Below, piece after piece: positions 6,175 through 14,478 of a DNA stretch of 14,494 bases. How positions within the stretch are numbered: position 1 is the first letter of the stretch; each line of letters opens with the position of its first letter. Both the position numbers and the translations under genes were made by a program. The DNA lies in NCBI GenBank assembly GCA_937934355.1, contig CALGZY010000254.1:1-14494 (forward strand), given 5' to 3'. The stretch is from an uncultured Collinsella sp. (GTDB lineage: Bacteria; Actinomycetota; Coriobacteriia; Coriobacteriales; Coriobacteriaceae). The notes beneath the pieces are model-generated. The model worked only from the letters and a program-made list of their open reading frames with translations, was not told the DNA's origin and did no database searches.

Positions 6175-6888
6175 ATGGAAAACAAGAAGAAAAAACGCTA
6201 CGGCATCGTTGCCGCCCTGCTGCTGCTGGTGCTGGCTGCCGGCGTGGGCACCTATGCATGGCTGACAGCCACGCAGACGCTGAACAACGTGTTTACGGTG
6301 GGCAGCATCAACATTCCCGAAAAGAAGCCCGATCCCGACCAGCCCGATAAGCCTGGCACCGATAATAATACCGACAAAGCCTATCTGTTCGAGACCAAGT
6401 GGAAAGACAACTCCAAGATTGTTCCTGGCTCCAGCACCGATAAGAACCCGAACGTTGGCATCGCGAAGGGCTCAGACAACGCCTACGTGTTCATCTACGT
6501 GAAGAACGCCATGGTCAAGGATGACACCGCTGCCAAGAACACCCCGTACTTCGCCCTCAACGACAACTGGAAGCCGGTTGATGGACAGGTGACCTCCTCT
6601 GCCGACGGCCGGTACCTGAGCGGTCTGTTCATGTACGCCAAGGGTGCTACCGATGACAAACCTGTTGCCCTCCCCGCCAAGAGCGCTACTGAGGACGTCT
6701 ACACCGGCGAGCTCTTTAGCAAGGTTGTGTTCCCGGGCACCCTGGAGGGCTCCATGGTCGCCACGAACCCCACGATGAAGGTTTCCGCCTACATCTTCGG
6801 AGCCGACCAGACGGACGGCAACACCAGCGCTGCTGACAACGCCGTCACTCAGGCCAAGACTTGGGCTAATACCATTAAGAACCAGTAG
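6175..6888 (+). CDS. TasA-like SipW-dependent exported protein, probable major fibre subunit
   Basis: A 237-residue exported protein. The N-terminus (MENKKKKRYGIVAALLLL, then GVGTYAWLTATQTLNNVFTVGSI) is a SipW-cognate signal peptide: a lysine cluster, a hydrophobic stretch, then an aromatic-rich cleavage region leading into the mature N-terminus. A Pro/Asp-rich linker follows (about 43-62), then a TasA/camelysin-type beta domain with a KIVPGSSTDKNPNVGI segment. AAAGGAAGAG six bases before the ATG fixes this start; a longer in-frame reading from 6139 has no such site. Codon choice is strongly biased to AAC, AAG, ACC, TTC and GCC compared with its neighbours, and a terminator-like hairpin follows. 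Both suggest that this is the most abundant product of the operon. By analogy to Bacillus TasA it would polymerise outside the cell; this is inference. Confidence 0.85.
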   Translation: MENKKKKRYGIVAALLLLVLAAGVGTYAWLTATQTLNNVFTVGSINIPEKKPDPDQPDKPGTDNNTDKAYLFETKWKDNSKIVPGSSTDKNPNVGIAKGSDNAYVFIYVKNAMVKDDTAAKNTPYFALNDNWKPVDGQVTSSADGRYLSGLFMYAKGATDDKPVALPAKSATEDVYTGELFSKVVFPGTLEGSMVATNPTMKVSAYIFGADQTDGNTSAADNAVTQAKTWANTIKNQ

Positions 6889-6904
6889 TAGCCCCACCCC
6901 CACT

Positions 6905-6960
6905 GAGATCCCAGCCCGCTCCCCATCCCCATTTTCGGGCCGGGATCTCGGTCCCCTTTT
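6905..6960 (+). terminator. Terminator-like hairpin between two TasA-like genes
   Basis: GAGATCCC (6905-6912) and GCCCG (6914-6918) pair with CGGGC (6936-6940) and GGGATCTC (6942-6949), giving thirteen pairs with one A/C mismatch and a 17-base loop. The run CCCCTTTT ends at 6960. It begins 16 bases after the stop of the probable major subunit. The remaining operon genes continue on the same strand immediately afterwards with no clear new promoter, so partial read-through is likely. That would set a high ratio of major subunit to minor parts. Confidence 0.7.
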
Positions 6961-6981
6961 GATCGACGATTGGCGAACGTA

Positions 6982-7629
6982 ATGCTCAACAATCTTTCCG
7001 ACAATCAGAAACGCACCTTGGCGCTTGCCGCGATGGCGCTGTTGGCCCTGGCGTGCCTGTGTGGCACGCTGGCTTTTACCGTTGATATGGTTCCGGCGAA
7101 CAACGTCCTATCGTTTGGCAGCGTGAAGGTACGAGTCTGCGAATACACCCTAAACGAGCAGGGCGAGGAGATTCCGTTTGAGGCCGACGAGCGCGGCGAC
7201 TATCCCGATACCAAGGCCGGGGGCTCTGACATCAGCCGCATTGTGCGCGTGGAGAACGCCGGCGCGCAGCCTGAGTACGTTCGCGCTCGTCTGCGCATGA
7301 CGTCGGTGGCGCCCGACGGTTCGAGTGCGGACGCCTCGGGCAACGTCGCCTTTCACGTGAACGCGGGCGAGGGGTCCCCGTGGATCGATGGCGGCGATGG
7401 GTGGTACTACTACCGCGGATTGGCCGGACGCGGGGGCGTGCTCGATTCCGGTGCCATGACGGAGAGCCTCATGGACTCGCTGCGATTTGTGGGCGACTAC
7501 CACGATGCCGCGCGCGGCGGCTCATACAGGCTCGATATCGACGTCCAGGCCGTGCAGGCCAAAAACCAGCAGGCAAACGATACCGTCCTCGACGTGCTCG
7601 ACGTCGTGGGCTGGCCGGAGGCGAACTAG
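6982..7629 (+). CDS. TasA-like SipW-dependent exported protein 2
   Basis: A 215-residue exported protein. The N-terminus MLNNLSDNQKRTLALAAMAL leads into LCGTLAFTVD and NNVLSFGSVKV, a SipW-cognate signal peptide with mature start. The mature part has the features of the alternate signal-mediated exported family: YVRARLRMT, a WYYYRGLAGRGGVLDSGAMTE segment and a terminal VQAVQAKNQQANDTVLDV...W segment. The C-terminal pattern is shared with the third TasA-like protein (13121-13690). The start is uncertain: ATG 6982 is preferred, but TTG 6970 is possible and neither has a good ribosome site. The next gene starts three bases after its stop, so the two are translationally linked. Confidence 0.82.
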   Translation: MLNNLSDNQKRTLALAAMALLALACLCGTLAFTVDMVPANNVLSFGSVKVRVCEYTLNEQGEEIPFEADERGDYPDTKAGGSDISRIVRVENAGAQPEYVRARLRMTSVAPDGSSADASGNVAFHVNAGEGSPWIDGGDGWYYYRGLAGRGGVLDSGAMTESLMDSLRFVGDYHDAARGGSYRLDIDVQAVQAKNQQANDTVLDVLDVVGWPEAN

Positions 7630-7632
7630 CCC

Positions 7633-10600
7633 ATGGAGATTAAGAACATGAACCGAGGCGTGCTCGGCAGGCTGATCGCTGTGGTGGCAATCGCCCTTTG
7701 CTGCGTTGTAGCGCTGCCGGCGGCAGCGTATGCCGAGGATGTGCCCGAGGACAAGACCGAATTCCATATCACAAACAGGAACGACTTCCTGGCGTGTGTC
7801 GCGCTGTCGCGACAGCGCGACACGTCGCAGTGGCGCGTCTATCTCGATAACGATATCGTTCTTAACGATGATGATATGAACGCCATTGTTGCGGATACGG
7901 TCAAGCACCTCTCCTTTGGCAACAAAGAACATCCCTTTAAGGGCGTCTTTGACGGTCAAAACCATACCGTGAAGGGCCTGAACTACGAGAATAAGGTCTT
8001 GGATCCCGAGCGCGACACGGGCTTTTTTGCCGAGACCGATGGCGCCACCATCAAGAACTTCTTGGTCAAGGATGCCAACATTTGGGCTGACTTCCGCGGC
8101 GGCATTATCGTGGGCAGGGCGATCAACACCCACTTCGAAAACGTTATGGTTATGGAGAGCACCCTGCACGTTACGTGTGCCAACAACATGCTCAATGTGA
8201 TTACCAATGCGGGTTTTGAGGGGGGGCTGATTGCCGGCGAGCTCGATGGTTGCACCCTCTACAACTGCGAGGTCCGTGGTGGCCGCGCCGTTAACAACAC
8301 GACTTCGGGCGTACAGGCAATCGGTGGCGAGGGCCTGTATATGGCGGCGTTTGCCGGCTACGTTAAGAACTCGACCATCGAGTATTGCCGCGTGACGCCT
8401 ACGCGCAACGAGGATGGCTCGATTGCCGAGAAGGGCATGACCGACGTTACCAATAAATACGATGTGGCCATTGGCGCCCTGGGCGGCAACAACGTGTACG
8501 CCTCGGGTTTTGTGGGCTGCATGGCAGAAGGCGCTAAAGTCATTGACTGCTTTTCAACGGCGAAATGCTATAGCTATGCTGCTTCTTACGTGGGCGTTGT
8601 CTCCGTAACGCGCGCTTGGACGGGCGGTCTTGCAGGCCGCATCTTGTCTAAGAGCGGTAATGAAATCACTCGCAGCCATTTCGCCGGCGATTTGAGCTCG
8701 CGCCAGTACAACCCCATCGCCGTGATCCCCATTATTCAAAACGACGTGAACCTGGGCGGTATTGCTGCACGCGCTAATGCGGGTGATGCGACTATCACTG
8801 ATTGCTACTTCAAGCCCAGTGTCAGCCTATCCGGGTTTAGTCAGGGTACGGCAGCCAAGAAGAAGATTTACGCCCTTGCGGGTGATGGCACGGTATCCGG
8901 TGCCGGATTCGGTCCCTGGGACGACGAACGCTGCGTCACACGTGAGCTGTGGGAGCAGCATGATTACGACTTCTGTGCCGGCACCATGCGCTCGACTGCT
9001 AACGATGCGTATCTGAATGACTCACACCCCAATGAGTGGGCGATGGACTACAAACTGAATATTCCCGTGCATGGCCAGAGCGTTAAGGCGACGATTGATT
9101 TTCCCGGTGCAGGCATCGCGACCATCGAGGCAACCAAACTCGGTATTGATCAGGCGACCTCTGATCCGTATACCTTTGCCGTGAGTGCCGTGCTGGCGGG
9201 AACGGCCCAGGGCTTGGCCCAGGGCGATACGTCGGTAACGTTTAAGCAGGATACCTCCGCAAAGCCTGAGGGGCTGAGCGGGGAGAACGGCGGCTACCGT
9301 TTTATGGGCTGGTTCCGCGAGCCCGATGTGCAAGTGAATCGAATTGGACAAGACAACAGCTGGTTTGACGGCAAGACCGATGCCGATGCTGTGGCTGCTG
9401 GCAAGCAGGTCCAGAAGGGCGAGTTGCACGACGAAACGTCAACCTATACTGCCGATAACGCGAAAGGGGCCAAGGCTTTTGAGGGCAATGACCTGTTTAT
9501 CGCTTCGTACGAGGCACAGGTGCTGTTCTATAACGTTAAGGGCGAGACGCTTGATTGGAAAACCGGTGCTGCGCACGGCAAGTCAACTGATTGGTACCGC
9601 TATGGCGTGGGTTTGACGCCCGCTGCCCCCGCGGATCGCGGCAACTTGAAGCCTACCGCGACATTTATCGGCTGGACCACGCAGCCTAGCAGCGAGGCGG
9701 GGATGAATGGTGGCTATGCCGCCATCACCTCGACTCAGTTAGCCGAGCTTAAAAATCAGGGAGCTTTTTATCCTGCGGGTTGCGAGATCACGGTTGTCCG
9801 TCCTACTGACTTCTACCCGGTGTACAGCGACTACGTGTCGAACATCATAACGGTGTTCGAGGGCAATGAGCAGGACACAACCGACGATAAGACTCTGCGC
9901 GACGGTGTGGGCAAAACCAATGTCGACGCCCAGACTACCGAGGACGGCACCAGCGTCTACACGGTACAGGTGTGCAACACGGAAGGTACGCCCCTGTCCA
10001 ATGGCGGCAAGCTGCCCGATGGCTATCGCTTCTTGGGTTGGTACGAAAACAAGGGAACCGAGGATGCTCCGCTCGAGGTGCGCGTAAGCCGCGATCCCAG
10101 CTATACGCTCCCCGCAGATGTCGATTTAACCGCGCCGCATACCTACATCGCCCGCTTTGAGTACCGAGTGGATTATTACGTTCGGGCTTATACCAACCAT
10201 GAGTTTACGGACAGCAAGCTACTTTGTTCCGTTTGGAATCGCTATCAAACGCCCTTTGAGGAAAACGTCGGTAGTACCTTCGTGCGTGAAAACGTCGTCC
10301 ACTGGGGTCCGGAGCATGTTGACCACGGTATAAAGAATAGGTATGACGAAACGTGTGGCACGCGCTTCACGAAGGAAACCCTTGTCGTGAGTCCCCTTAA
10401 CGCGTACTCGCACAACGTTAAAAACGATATGGGAGCCGATACTCTAAAAAACCTCTATGCCGATACTGATTTTCCAGGCGCTGCAACTCTAAGCGATACT
10501 TGGACTTCGGCTTCGCTGAACGTAACGGCCAAACTGGTGAATGATCGCTATCGCCTGAATTTCTGGACGCTTGAGCGCGATGGTGAATATTGGACATATG

Positions 10601-13128
10601 TGAAAAATCCCATCGAGAGCATAGTGCGTACAGATAAGAAGTACTACGTTCGCGCGATGATTACCACGGACGTTAATTTCTACAACAAGGGCGATAATGT
10701 CGTGAGGACTGCCACGCGGCGCTATGAGAGTAACTTGCTGCAGACCAAGGTGAACGGGGCGGATCCGACGTTCACGTATTACTACCCGCATGTTAATAAG
10801 TCGGTTAAAGTGGCCGAAAAACCAGAAGATGGTGAGAAAGGATCGTATGAGAGCCCCCTGACCCTCGAAGCTTCCCCGACCGATGCCGACATGGCCGTGC
10901 CGGGCTATAAGTTCCTGGGCTGGATTTCGACCGCCGAGGTCAAGAAGGATTCTGCCGTCTGGAAATATATCTATGATGTCGCCAACGACCCCTATGTGAC
11001 GAGCGATCCGGAGAAGGCGACGCCATACTTGGCGACCGACGCGTCCAAGGTTACCCAGTGGCAGGATGCCTATCCCGTATACGTAAAATATAACGTTAAC
11101 TACACCACCAACCTGCACCGCAAGGGCTTTGATGGAACGTCGGGCATCAATGTTCCGCGATTCGACATTACGCCTAAACTTGATCCTCAGCAGAACGGTG
11201 ACGTGGTGGCTACGGTGAGCCCCGACATTACGACGACGGTGTATGCCGACGGTACTGGTGGCGCCTATCAGCTTAAGAAGCTCGAGATCGAGCTTCCCGA
11301 CGGAACGGTAAAGAAGCTCGATCCGACGGGCGAAGGCGGCAATACCTATTCCTATACCGTGGAGCCGGGTAAACCCTATACGTTTGTGGCCTACTACACG
11401 CCCATTGCGGTGGTGTATCACCTGAACGACACCGATATCGATGGCAAGCTCGCGCAGGAGGGCAATACGCTCGGCAGCCTTAAGGATGGCATGCCACTGC
11501 CGACGTATAACGTTGGCGACATCGATGCTGCAACGAACGCATACAATGCCTTCGTAGGCTGGACGGAAACTAAACCGGCATCCGGCAACGGTTATGTCAT
11601 TTGGTCGGACGGCCTCCCCATGGTGAATACAAACACTGTGGTTAACGCCCCCATGGAGCTGTACCCGGTCTACCGTGCCAGCGCGGTAATTGTCCAATCG
11701 AATATCGATGCCAATCTGGATAACCCCGATTCCGTGCGTTTTCTTTCGCGCACCGACTCTGGCGATCAAATTACGCTGGAAGTAAGAGCTACAGCTGAGG
11801 TTGTCGGCAGGGATGGCACCAAGTACGACTTTGTCGGCTGGTCGCGTGACTATGAATCCGATAGTAAATACACTCTGATGACCGAAGGCGATAAGTATCC
11901 CCTCGAGGGTAGTGAACCCTTTAAGGGCGCGACGTATACCGCGGTGTACAAGGTCACGCCGTATAAGGTGCGCTATCACAGCGTCGACGGGGCGGTCATC
12001 TTTACGGCGACGGTCGACTCGGGCGACGAGCGTGCGCAGGACGGTAAGCCTGGCTTTGTCTACACGGTCGATGTTCCCAAAATGGACGAGAGCGGCAACC
12101 CTGTCTACGACAACGACGGCAATCCTGTGATGGAGCAAAAATCCGTGGCGTACGATCCGGACGCCCACTCCAAGATCGTCGCGCTGCTCGATGAACAGGC
12201 TGCTGCCAATGGCGATAAGCGTGAGCTCTTCTTGGAGTGGCGATATGTGGGTGCGGATGGCAATGCGAAGTCTTGGGATGAGTTTAAGAGTGAGCCAGTC
12301 AAGGGTGACATGGACCTGTATCCCGTGACGTATCGCGTGGTTGCCAACGATACGTCTGATCCCGCGAGCCCCGTAACTATGACCGCGCAGCTTAAATGGC
12401 TGCTCGATCCCGCCGCCGCCAACACCGTCGATGACGGTGCCGACAAGGCGCCGTTTAAGGTCTGCTTTGCCGAGCCGTTTATGGGGACGCAACTGACTGT
12501 TACGGTAACGCAGGCAAGCTACGGCCCTGGTGCAGAGGGCGTTTCTGCGGCGGAAGAGCCTGTGAACGGCAAGTTTGTCTCGCTCTACAGCCTGGGTTCG
12601 GGTAATGGTTCGTTCGACCTGGCCAACCGTCTGGAGTATAAAAAGACGGGTGAAGACGGCCAAGGCGACGGCAATGCCGTGTTCAACTTTGACCAGACTC
12701 ATGCGCTGACGATCGTTAAAAAGACTACCGATGCTAGTGCCATGGGACAGACGTTCCGCTTTAAGGTGACGAAGACGGCGGAGGGAGCCTCTCCCGAGAC
12801 GCGCGTGGTCGAGGTGAAGGTCGATAAGCAGCAGCCGGAAAACGGTGAGACCTGGTATGTCGGCAGCGTGCAGTTCGCCGCTCCGGCGGGCATCTATACC
12901 GTCGAGGAAGACACGAATTGGGCATGGCGCTACGAGGGCGAGCTGAGCACGCCGGGCAAGGCGTCCGGTAAATCTGCCGAGCTGACGATTTCGTCTGCTT
13001 CGAGCGCGGGCGATGCGGTGGTGACGTGCGTCAACACGCGCGCGAAGGACAAATGGGTCGATGGAGGCTCGCGTGCCAAGAATGTTTGGGAAAACGGCAT
13101 GCTGGGGAGGGAGGACAAGGATGACTAA
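7633..13128 (+). CDS. Giant secreted surface protein: GLUG beta-helix, B-repeat-like modules, Cna-B-like end
   Basis: 1831 residues. Residues 1-34 are an ordinary Sec signal peptide ending AAAYA before ED. Residues about 45-460 contain GLUG-type repeats predicted to build a right-handed beta-helix: for example GGIIVGRAI near 156, GGLIAGELDGC near 197, GGLAGRILS near 331 and GGIAARANAG near 375. Residues about 490-1620 contain at least six modules with the internalin B-repeat hallmark (aromatic, one or two residues, G-W): near 554, 675, 797, 1092, 1305 and 1398, plus a degenerate one near 1532. Residues about 1685-1805 resemble a Cna-B/SpaA-like pilin domain (ALTIVKKTTD ... GIYTVEED). The C-terminus is hydrophilic (KDKWVDGGSRAKNVWENG) with no LPXTG motif or membrane anchor. 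GGAGG lies about 11 bases before ATG 7633; ATG 7648 is also possible. A role in adhesion or as a fibre tip is inferred. Confidence 0.88.
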   Translation: MEIKNMNRGVLGRLIAVVAIALCCVVALPAAAYAEDVPEDKTEFHITNRNDFLACVALSRQRDTSQWRVYLDNDIVLNDDDMNAIVADTVKHLSFGNKEHPFKGVFDGQNHTVKGLNYENKVLDPERDTGFFAETDGATIKNFLVKDANIWADFRGGIIVGRAINTHFENVMVMESTLHVTCANNMLNVITNAGFEGGLIAGELDGCTLYNCEVRGGRAVNNTTSGVQAIGGEGLYMAAFAGYVKNSTIEYCRVTPTRNEDGSIAEKGMTDVTNKYDVAIGALGGNNVYASGFVGCMAEGAKVIDCFSTAKCYSYAASYVGVVSVTRAWTGGLAGRILSKSGNEITRSHFAGDLSSRQYNPIAVIPIIQNDVNLGGIAARANAGDATITDCYFKPSVSLSGFSQGTAAKKKIYALAGDGTVSGAGFGPWDDERCVTRELWEQHDYDFCAGTMRSTANDAYLNDSHPNEWAMDYKLNIPVHGQSVKATIDFPGAGIATIEATKLGIDQATSDPYTFAVSAVLAGTAQGLAQGDTSVTFKQDTSAKPEGLSGENGGYRFMGWFREPDVQVNRIGQDNSWFDGKTDADAVAAGKQVQKGELHDETSTYTADNAKGAKAFEGNDLFIASYEAQVLFYNVKGETLDWKTGAAHGKSTDWYRYGVGLTPAAPADRGNLKPTATFIGWTTQPSSEAGMNGGYAAITSTQLAELKNQGAFYPAGCEITVVRPTDFYPVYSDYVSNIITVFEGNEQDTTDDKTLRDGVGKTNVDAQTTEDGTSVYTVQVCNTEGTPLSNGGKLPDGYRFLGWYENKGTEDAPLEVRVSRDPSYTLPADVDLTAPHTYIARFEYRVDYYVRAYTNHEFTDSKLLCSVWNRYQTPFEENVGSTFVRENVVHWGPEHVDHGIKNRYDETCGTRFTKETLVVSPLNAYSHNVKNDMGADTLKNLYADTDFPGAATLSDTWTSASLNVTAKLVNDRYRLNFWTLERDGEYWTYVKNPIESIVRTDKKYYVRAMITTDVNFYNKGDNVVRTATRRYESNLLQTKVNGADPTFTYYYPHVNKSVKVAEKPEDGEKGSYESPLTLEASPTDADMAVPGYKFLGWISTAEVKKDSAVWKYIYDVANDPYVTSDPEKATPYLATDASKVTQWQDAYPVYVKYNVNYTTNLHRKGFDGTSGINVPRFDITPKLDPQQNGDVVATVSPDITTTVYADGTGGAYQLKKLEIELPDGTVKKLDPTGEGGNTYSYTVEPGKPYTFVAYYTPIAVVYHLNDTDIDGKLAQEGNTLGSLKDGMPLPTYNVGDIDAATNAYNAFVGWTETKPASGNGYVIWSDGLPMVNTNTVVNAPMELYPVYRASAVIVQSNIDANLDNPDSVRFLSRTDSGDQITLEVRATAEVVGRDGTKYDFVGWSRDYESDSKYTLMTEGDKYPLEGSEPFKGATYTAVYKVTPYKVRYHSVDGAVIFTATVDSGDERAQDGKPGFVYTVDVPKMDESGNPVYDNDGNPVMEQKSVAYDPDAHSKIVALLDEQAAANGDKRELFLEWRYVGADGNAKSWDEFKSEPVKGDMDLYPVTYRVVANDTSDPASPVTMTAQLKWLLDPAAANTVDDGADKAPFKVCFAEPFMGTQLTVTVTQASYGPGAEGVSAAEEPVNGKFVSLYSLGSGNGSFDLANRLEYKKTGEDGQGDGNAVFNFDQTHALTIVKKTTDASAMGQTFRFKVTKTAEGASPETRVVEVKVDKQQPENGETWYVGSVQFAAPAGIYTVEEDTNWAWRYEGELSTPGKASGKSAELTISSASSAGDAVVTCVNTRAKDKWVDGGSRAKNVWENGMLGREDKDD

Positions 13129-13690
13129 GCGCAAGCGGATCGTTGCCCTCCTTGTCGGCATCCTCCTTTTGGCCGGCGTCGTCGGCACCTTTGCGTGGCT
13201 TTCGGTTACGGGCGTGCTGGTCAACGAGTTTGGCTTTGGCTCGGTGGCGCCTTCGGTGGACGAGACGCTCAAGGACAACGTGAAAAGGGATGTCTCGGTA
13301 AAAAACACGGGCTCGGCTCCGGCATACCTGCGTGTCGCGGTGGATATCTACTGGCAGGATAAGGATGGCGCGCGCCTGTGGGATGAGCCGGTTGCCGGCA
13401 CCGACTACACCATTGAGTGGGGCGATAAAGGCGATGCCTCCGCCACTAACAGACCTTCGTCTTGGGTTCTTGCGAGCGACGGGTTCTACTACTGGACGTC
13501 TTCTGTTAAGCCGCTCGACAAGACGGGCGTGCTCATCAAGAGCGTGTCCGAGAAGAAGGCAGACGGTAAAAACCTAGTCGTCGACATTTCGACCCAGGCG
13601 ATTCAGTCTACGCCCGACGATGCAGTTAAAGAGGCATGGGGTTGCACGGTCAATGATGGCGTGCTGGTGCCGCCGCATGGAGGTGCGTAA
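13121..13690 (+). CDS. TasA-like SipW-dependent exported protein 3
   Basis: A 189-residue exported protein. MTKRKRIVALLVGILLLAG followed by VVGTFAWLSVTGVLVNEFGFG is a clear SipW-cognate signal peptide. The mature domain has KNTGSAPAYLRVAVDIYW, FYYWTSSVKPLDKTGVLIKS and a VDISTQAIQST...AVKEAW end matching the second TasA-like protein. The start overlaps the end of the giant gene by eight bases (ATGACTAA), and GGGAGGGAGGA lies just upstream, so translation is coupled. It could be a minor or capping subunit joining the giant protein to the fibre, or to the wall-anchored partner encoded next. That role is inferred from position only. Confidence 0.87.
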   Translation: MTKRKRIVALLVGILLLAGVVGTFAWLSVTGVLVNEFGFGSVAPSVDETLKDNVKRDVSVKNTGSAPAYLRVAVDIYWQDKDGARLWDEPVAGTDYTIEWGDKGDASATNRPSSWVLASDGFYYWTSSVKPLDKTGVLIKSVSEKKADGKNLVVDISTQAIQSTPDDAVKEAWGCTVNDGVLVPPHGGA

Positions 13691-13692
13691 GT

Positions 13693-14478
13693 ATGGCATT
13701 CCCAATTCGCAAAGGTGTTGCGCGCTCCTTGCGTTGCATGGTCGCGGCCATTTTCTGCGTGGTCGCGCTCGCTGTTCCCGCCCGTGCGTTTGCCGATACT
13801 CCCGCGATTGCCTATGACGGAAATGCGCGCCAGCTGACGGTAACGGGGGCGACGGGCTCCTCGGGGGAGCCCGATCTGTTTCCCGCCTTTAAAGATCTAA
13901 TGCCCGGCGATGCGCGCGAGCAGCAGATCGAGGTTCGTGCCACGGGCGTAAAGTCCCAGGTACGCGTGTTTGTGCGGGCCGTTGTCAATCACGAGACGGC
14001 ACACCTGCTGTCGCCCATTACCTTAACGGCGTCGGCTGGCGATGCGTCTGACGGTTGGCTCCAGACGGGAACGCCGGGCAGCGTGTTCGCCTATCCCACG
14101 CAGGTCGCCACGTTCACGAGCGATGGCAGCACGGTGCTCAATCTGCAACTAAGTGTCCCGACGTCGGTGGGCAACGAGCTTGCCGACGCAAGCAAGACCA
14201 TTCGCTGGGAAATCACCGCCGAGGACGATGGCGAGAAGATTCCCGTACAACCTGCTGGCAGTAAGAGCCCCGGTCTGTTTGGCCTGGCGGCAACCGGCGA
14301 CAGCACGCTCGCATTGCTCTTGGTGTTGCTGACGCTTGCAATCATCGCTTTCATGGCCGCGCTGCTTTTATCCCGGAGGGATAAGCGTCAGGTCCATCTT
14401 CTAAACGCAACGCCCTCCCGGGCGGCGGGCACGAAGTTCCCTGCTCTACAGTCCTGCGCAAGACGAAGGCCACATTAA
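13693..14478 (+). CDS. Cell-wall-anchored surface protein with LAATGD sorting signal
   Basis: 261 residues. Residues 1-35 are an ordinary signal peptide (cleavage near ARAFA before DTPA), not the SipW type. The mature part has a FPAFKDLMPGDAREQQIEV segment typical of TasA-like or bacterial surface beta domains. LAATGD (198-203) is a non-canonical LPXTG-type motif, followed by a hydrophobic stretch (about 204-227) and RRDKR, the three parts of a sortase signal. GGAGGTG eight bases upstream and a two-base gap to the previous gene place it last in the operon. Oddly, about 29 residues follow the basic tail. The last 13 (FPALQSCARRRPH) overlap the dispersed repeat, whose ATTAA loop region supplies the stop codon. 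The natural end was probably just after RRDKR. It is the likely wall anchor of the assembly. Confidence 0.87.
   Translation: MAFPIRKGVARSLRCMVAAIFCVVALAVPARAFADTPAIAYDGNARQLTVTGATGSSGEPDLFPAFKDLMPGDAREQQIEVRATGVKSQVRVFVRAVVNHETAHLLSPITLTASAGDASDGWLQTGTPGSVFAYPTQVATFTSDGSTVLNLQLSVPTSVGNELADASKTIRWEITAEDDGEKIPVQPAGSKSPGLFGLAATGDSTLALLLVLLTLAIIAFMAALLLSRRDKRQVHLLNATPSRAAGTKFPALQSCARRRPH

Noticed and set aside
13061..13120. Longer N-terminus for the third TasA-like protein
   Set aside because: The extra 20 residues lie inside the giant gene and would displace the signal peptide from the N-terminus. GGGAGGGAGGA clearly serves ATG 13121.
10489..13308. A 939-codon minus-strand open frame opposite the giant surface gene
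   Set aside because: It is a shadow of the codon pattern of the sense gene: no ribosome site, no recognisable domains, and it crosses three operon genes whose sense reading is well supported.
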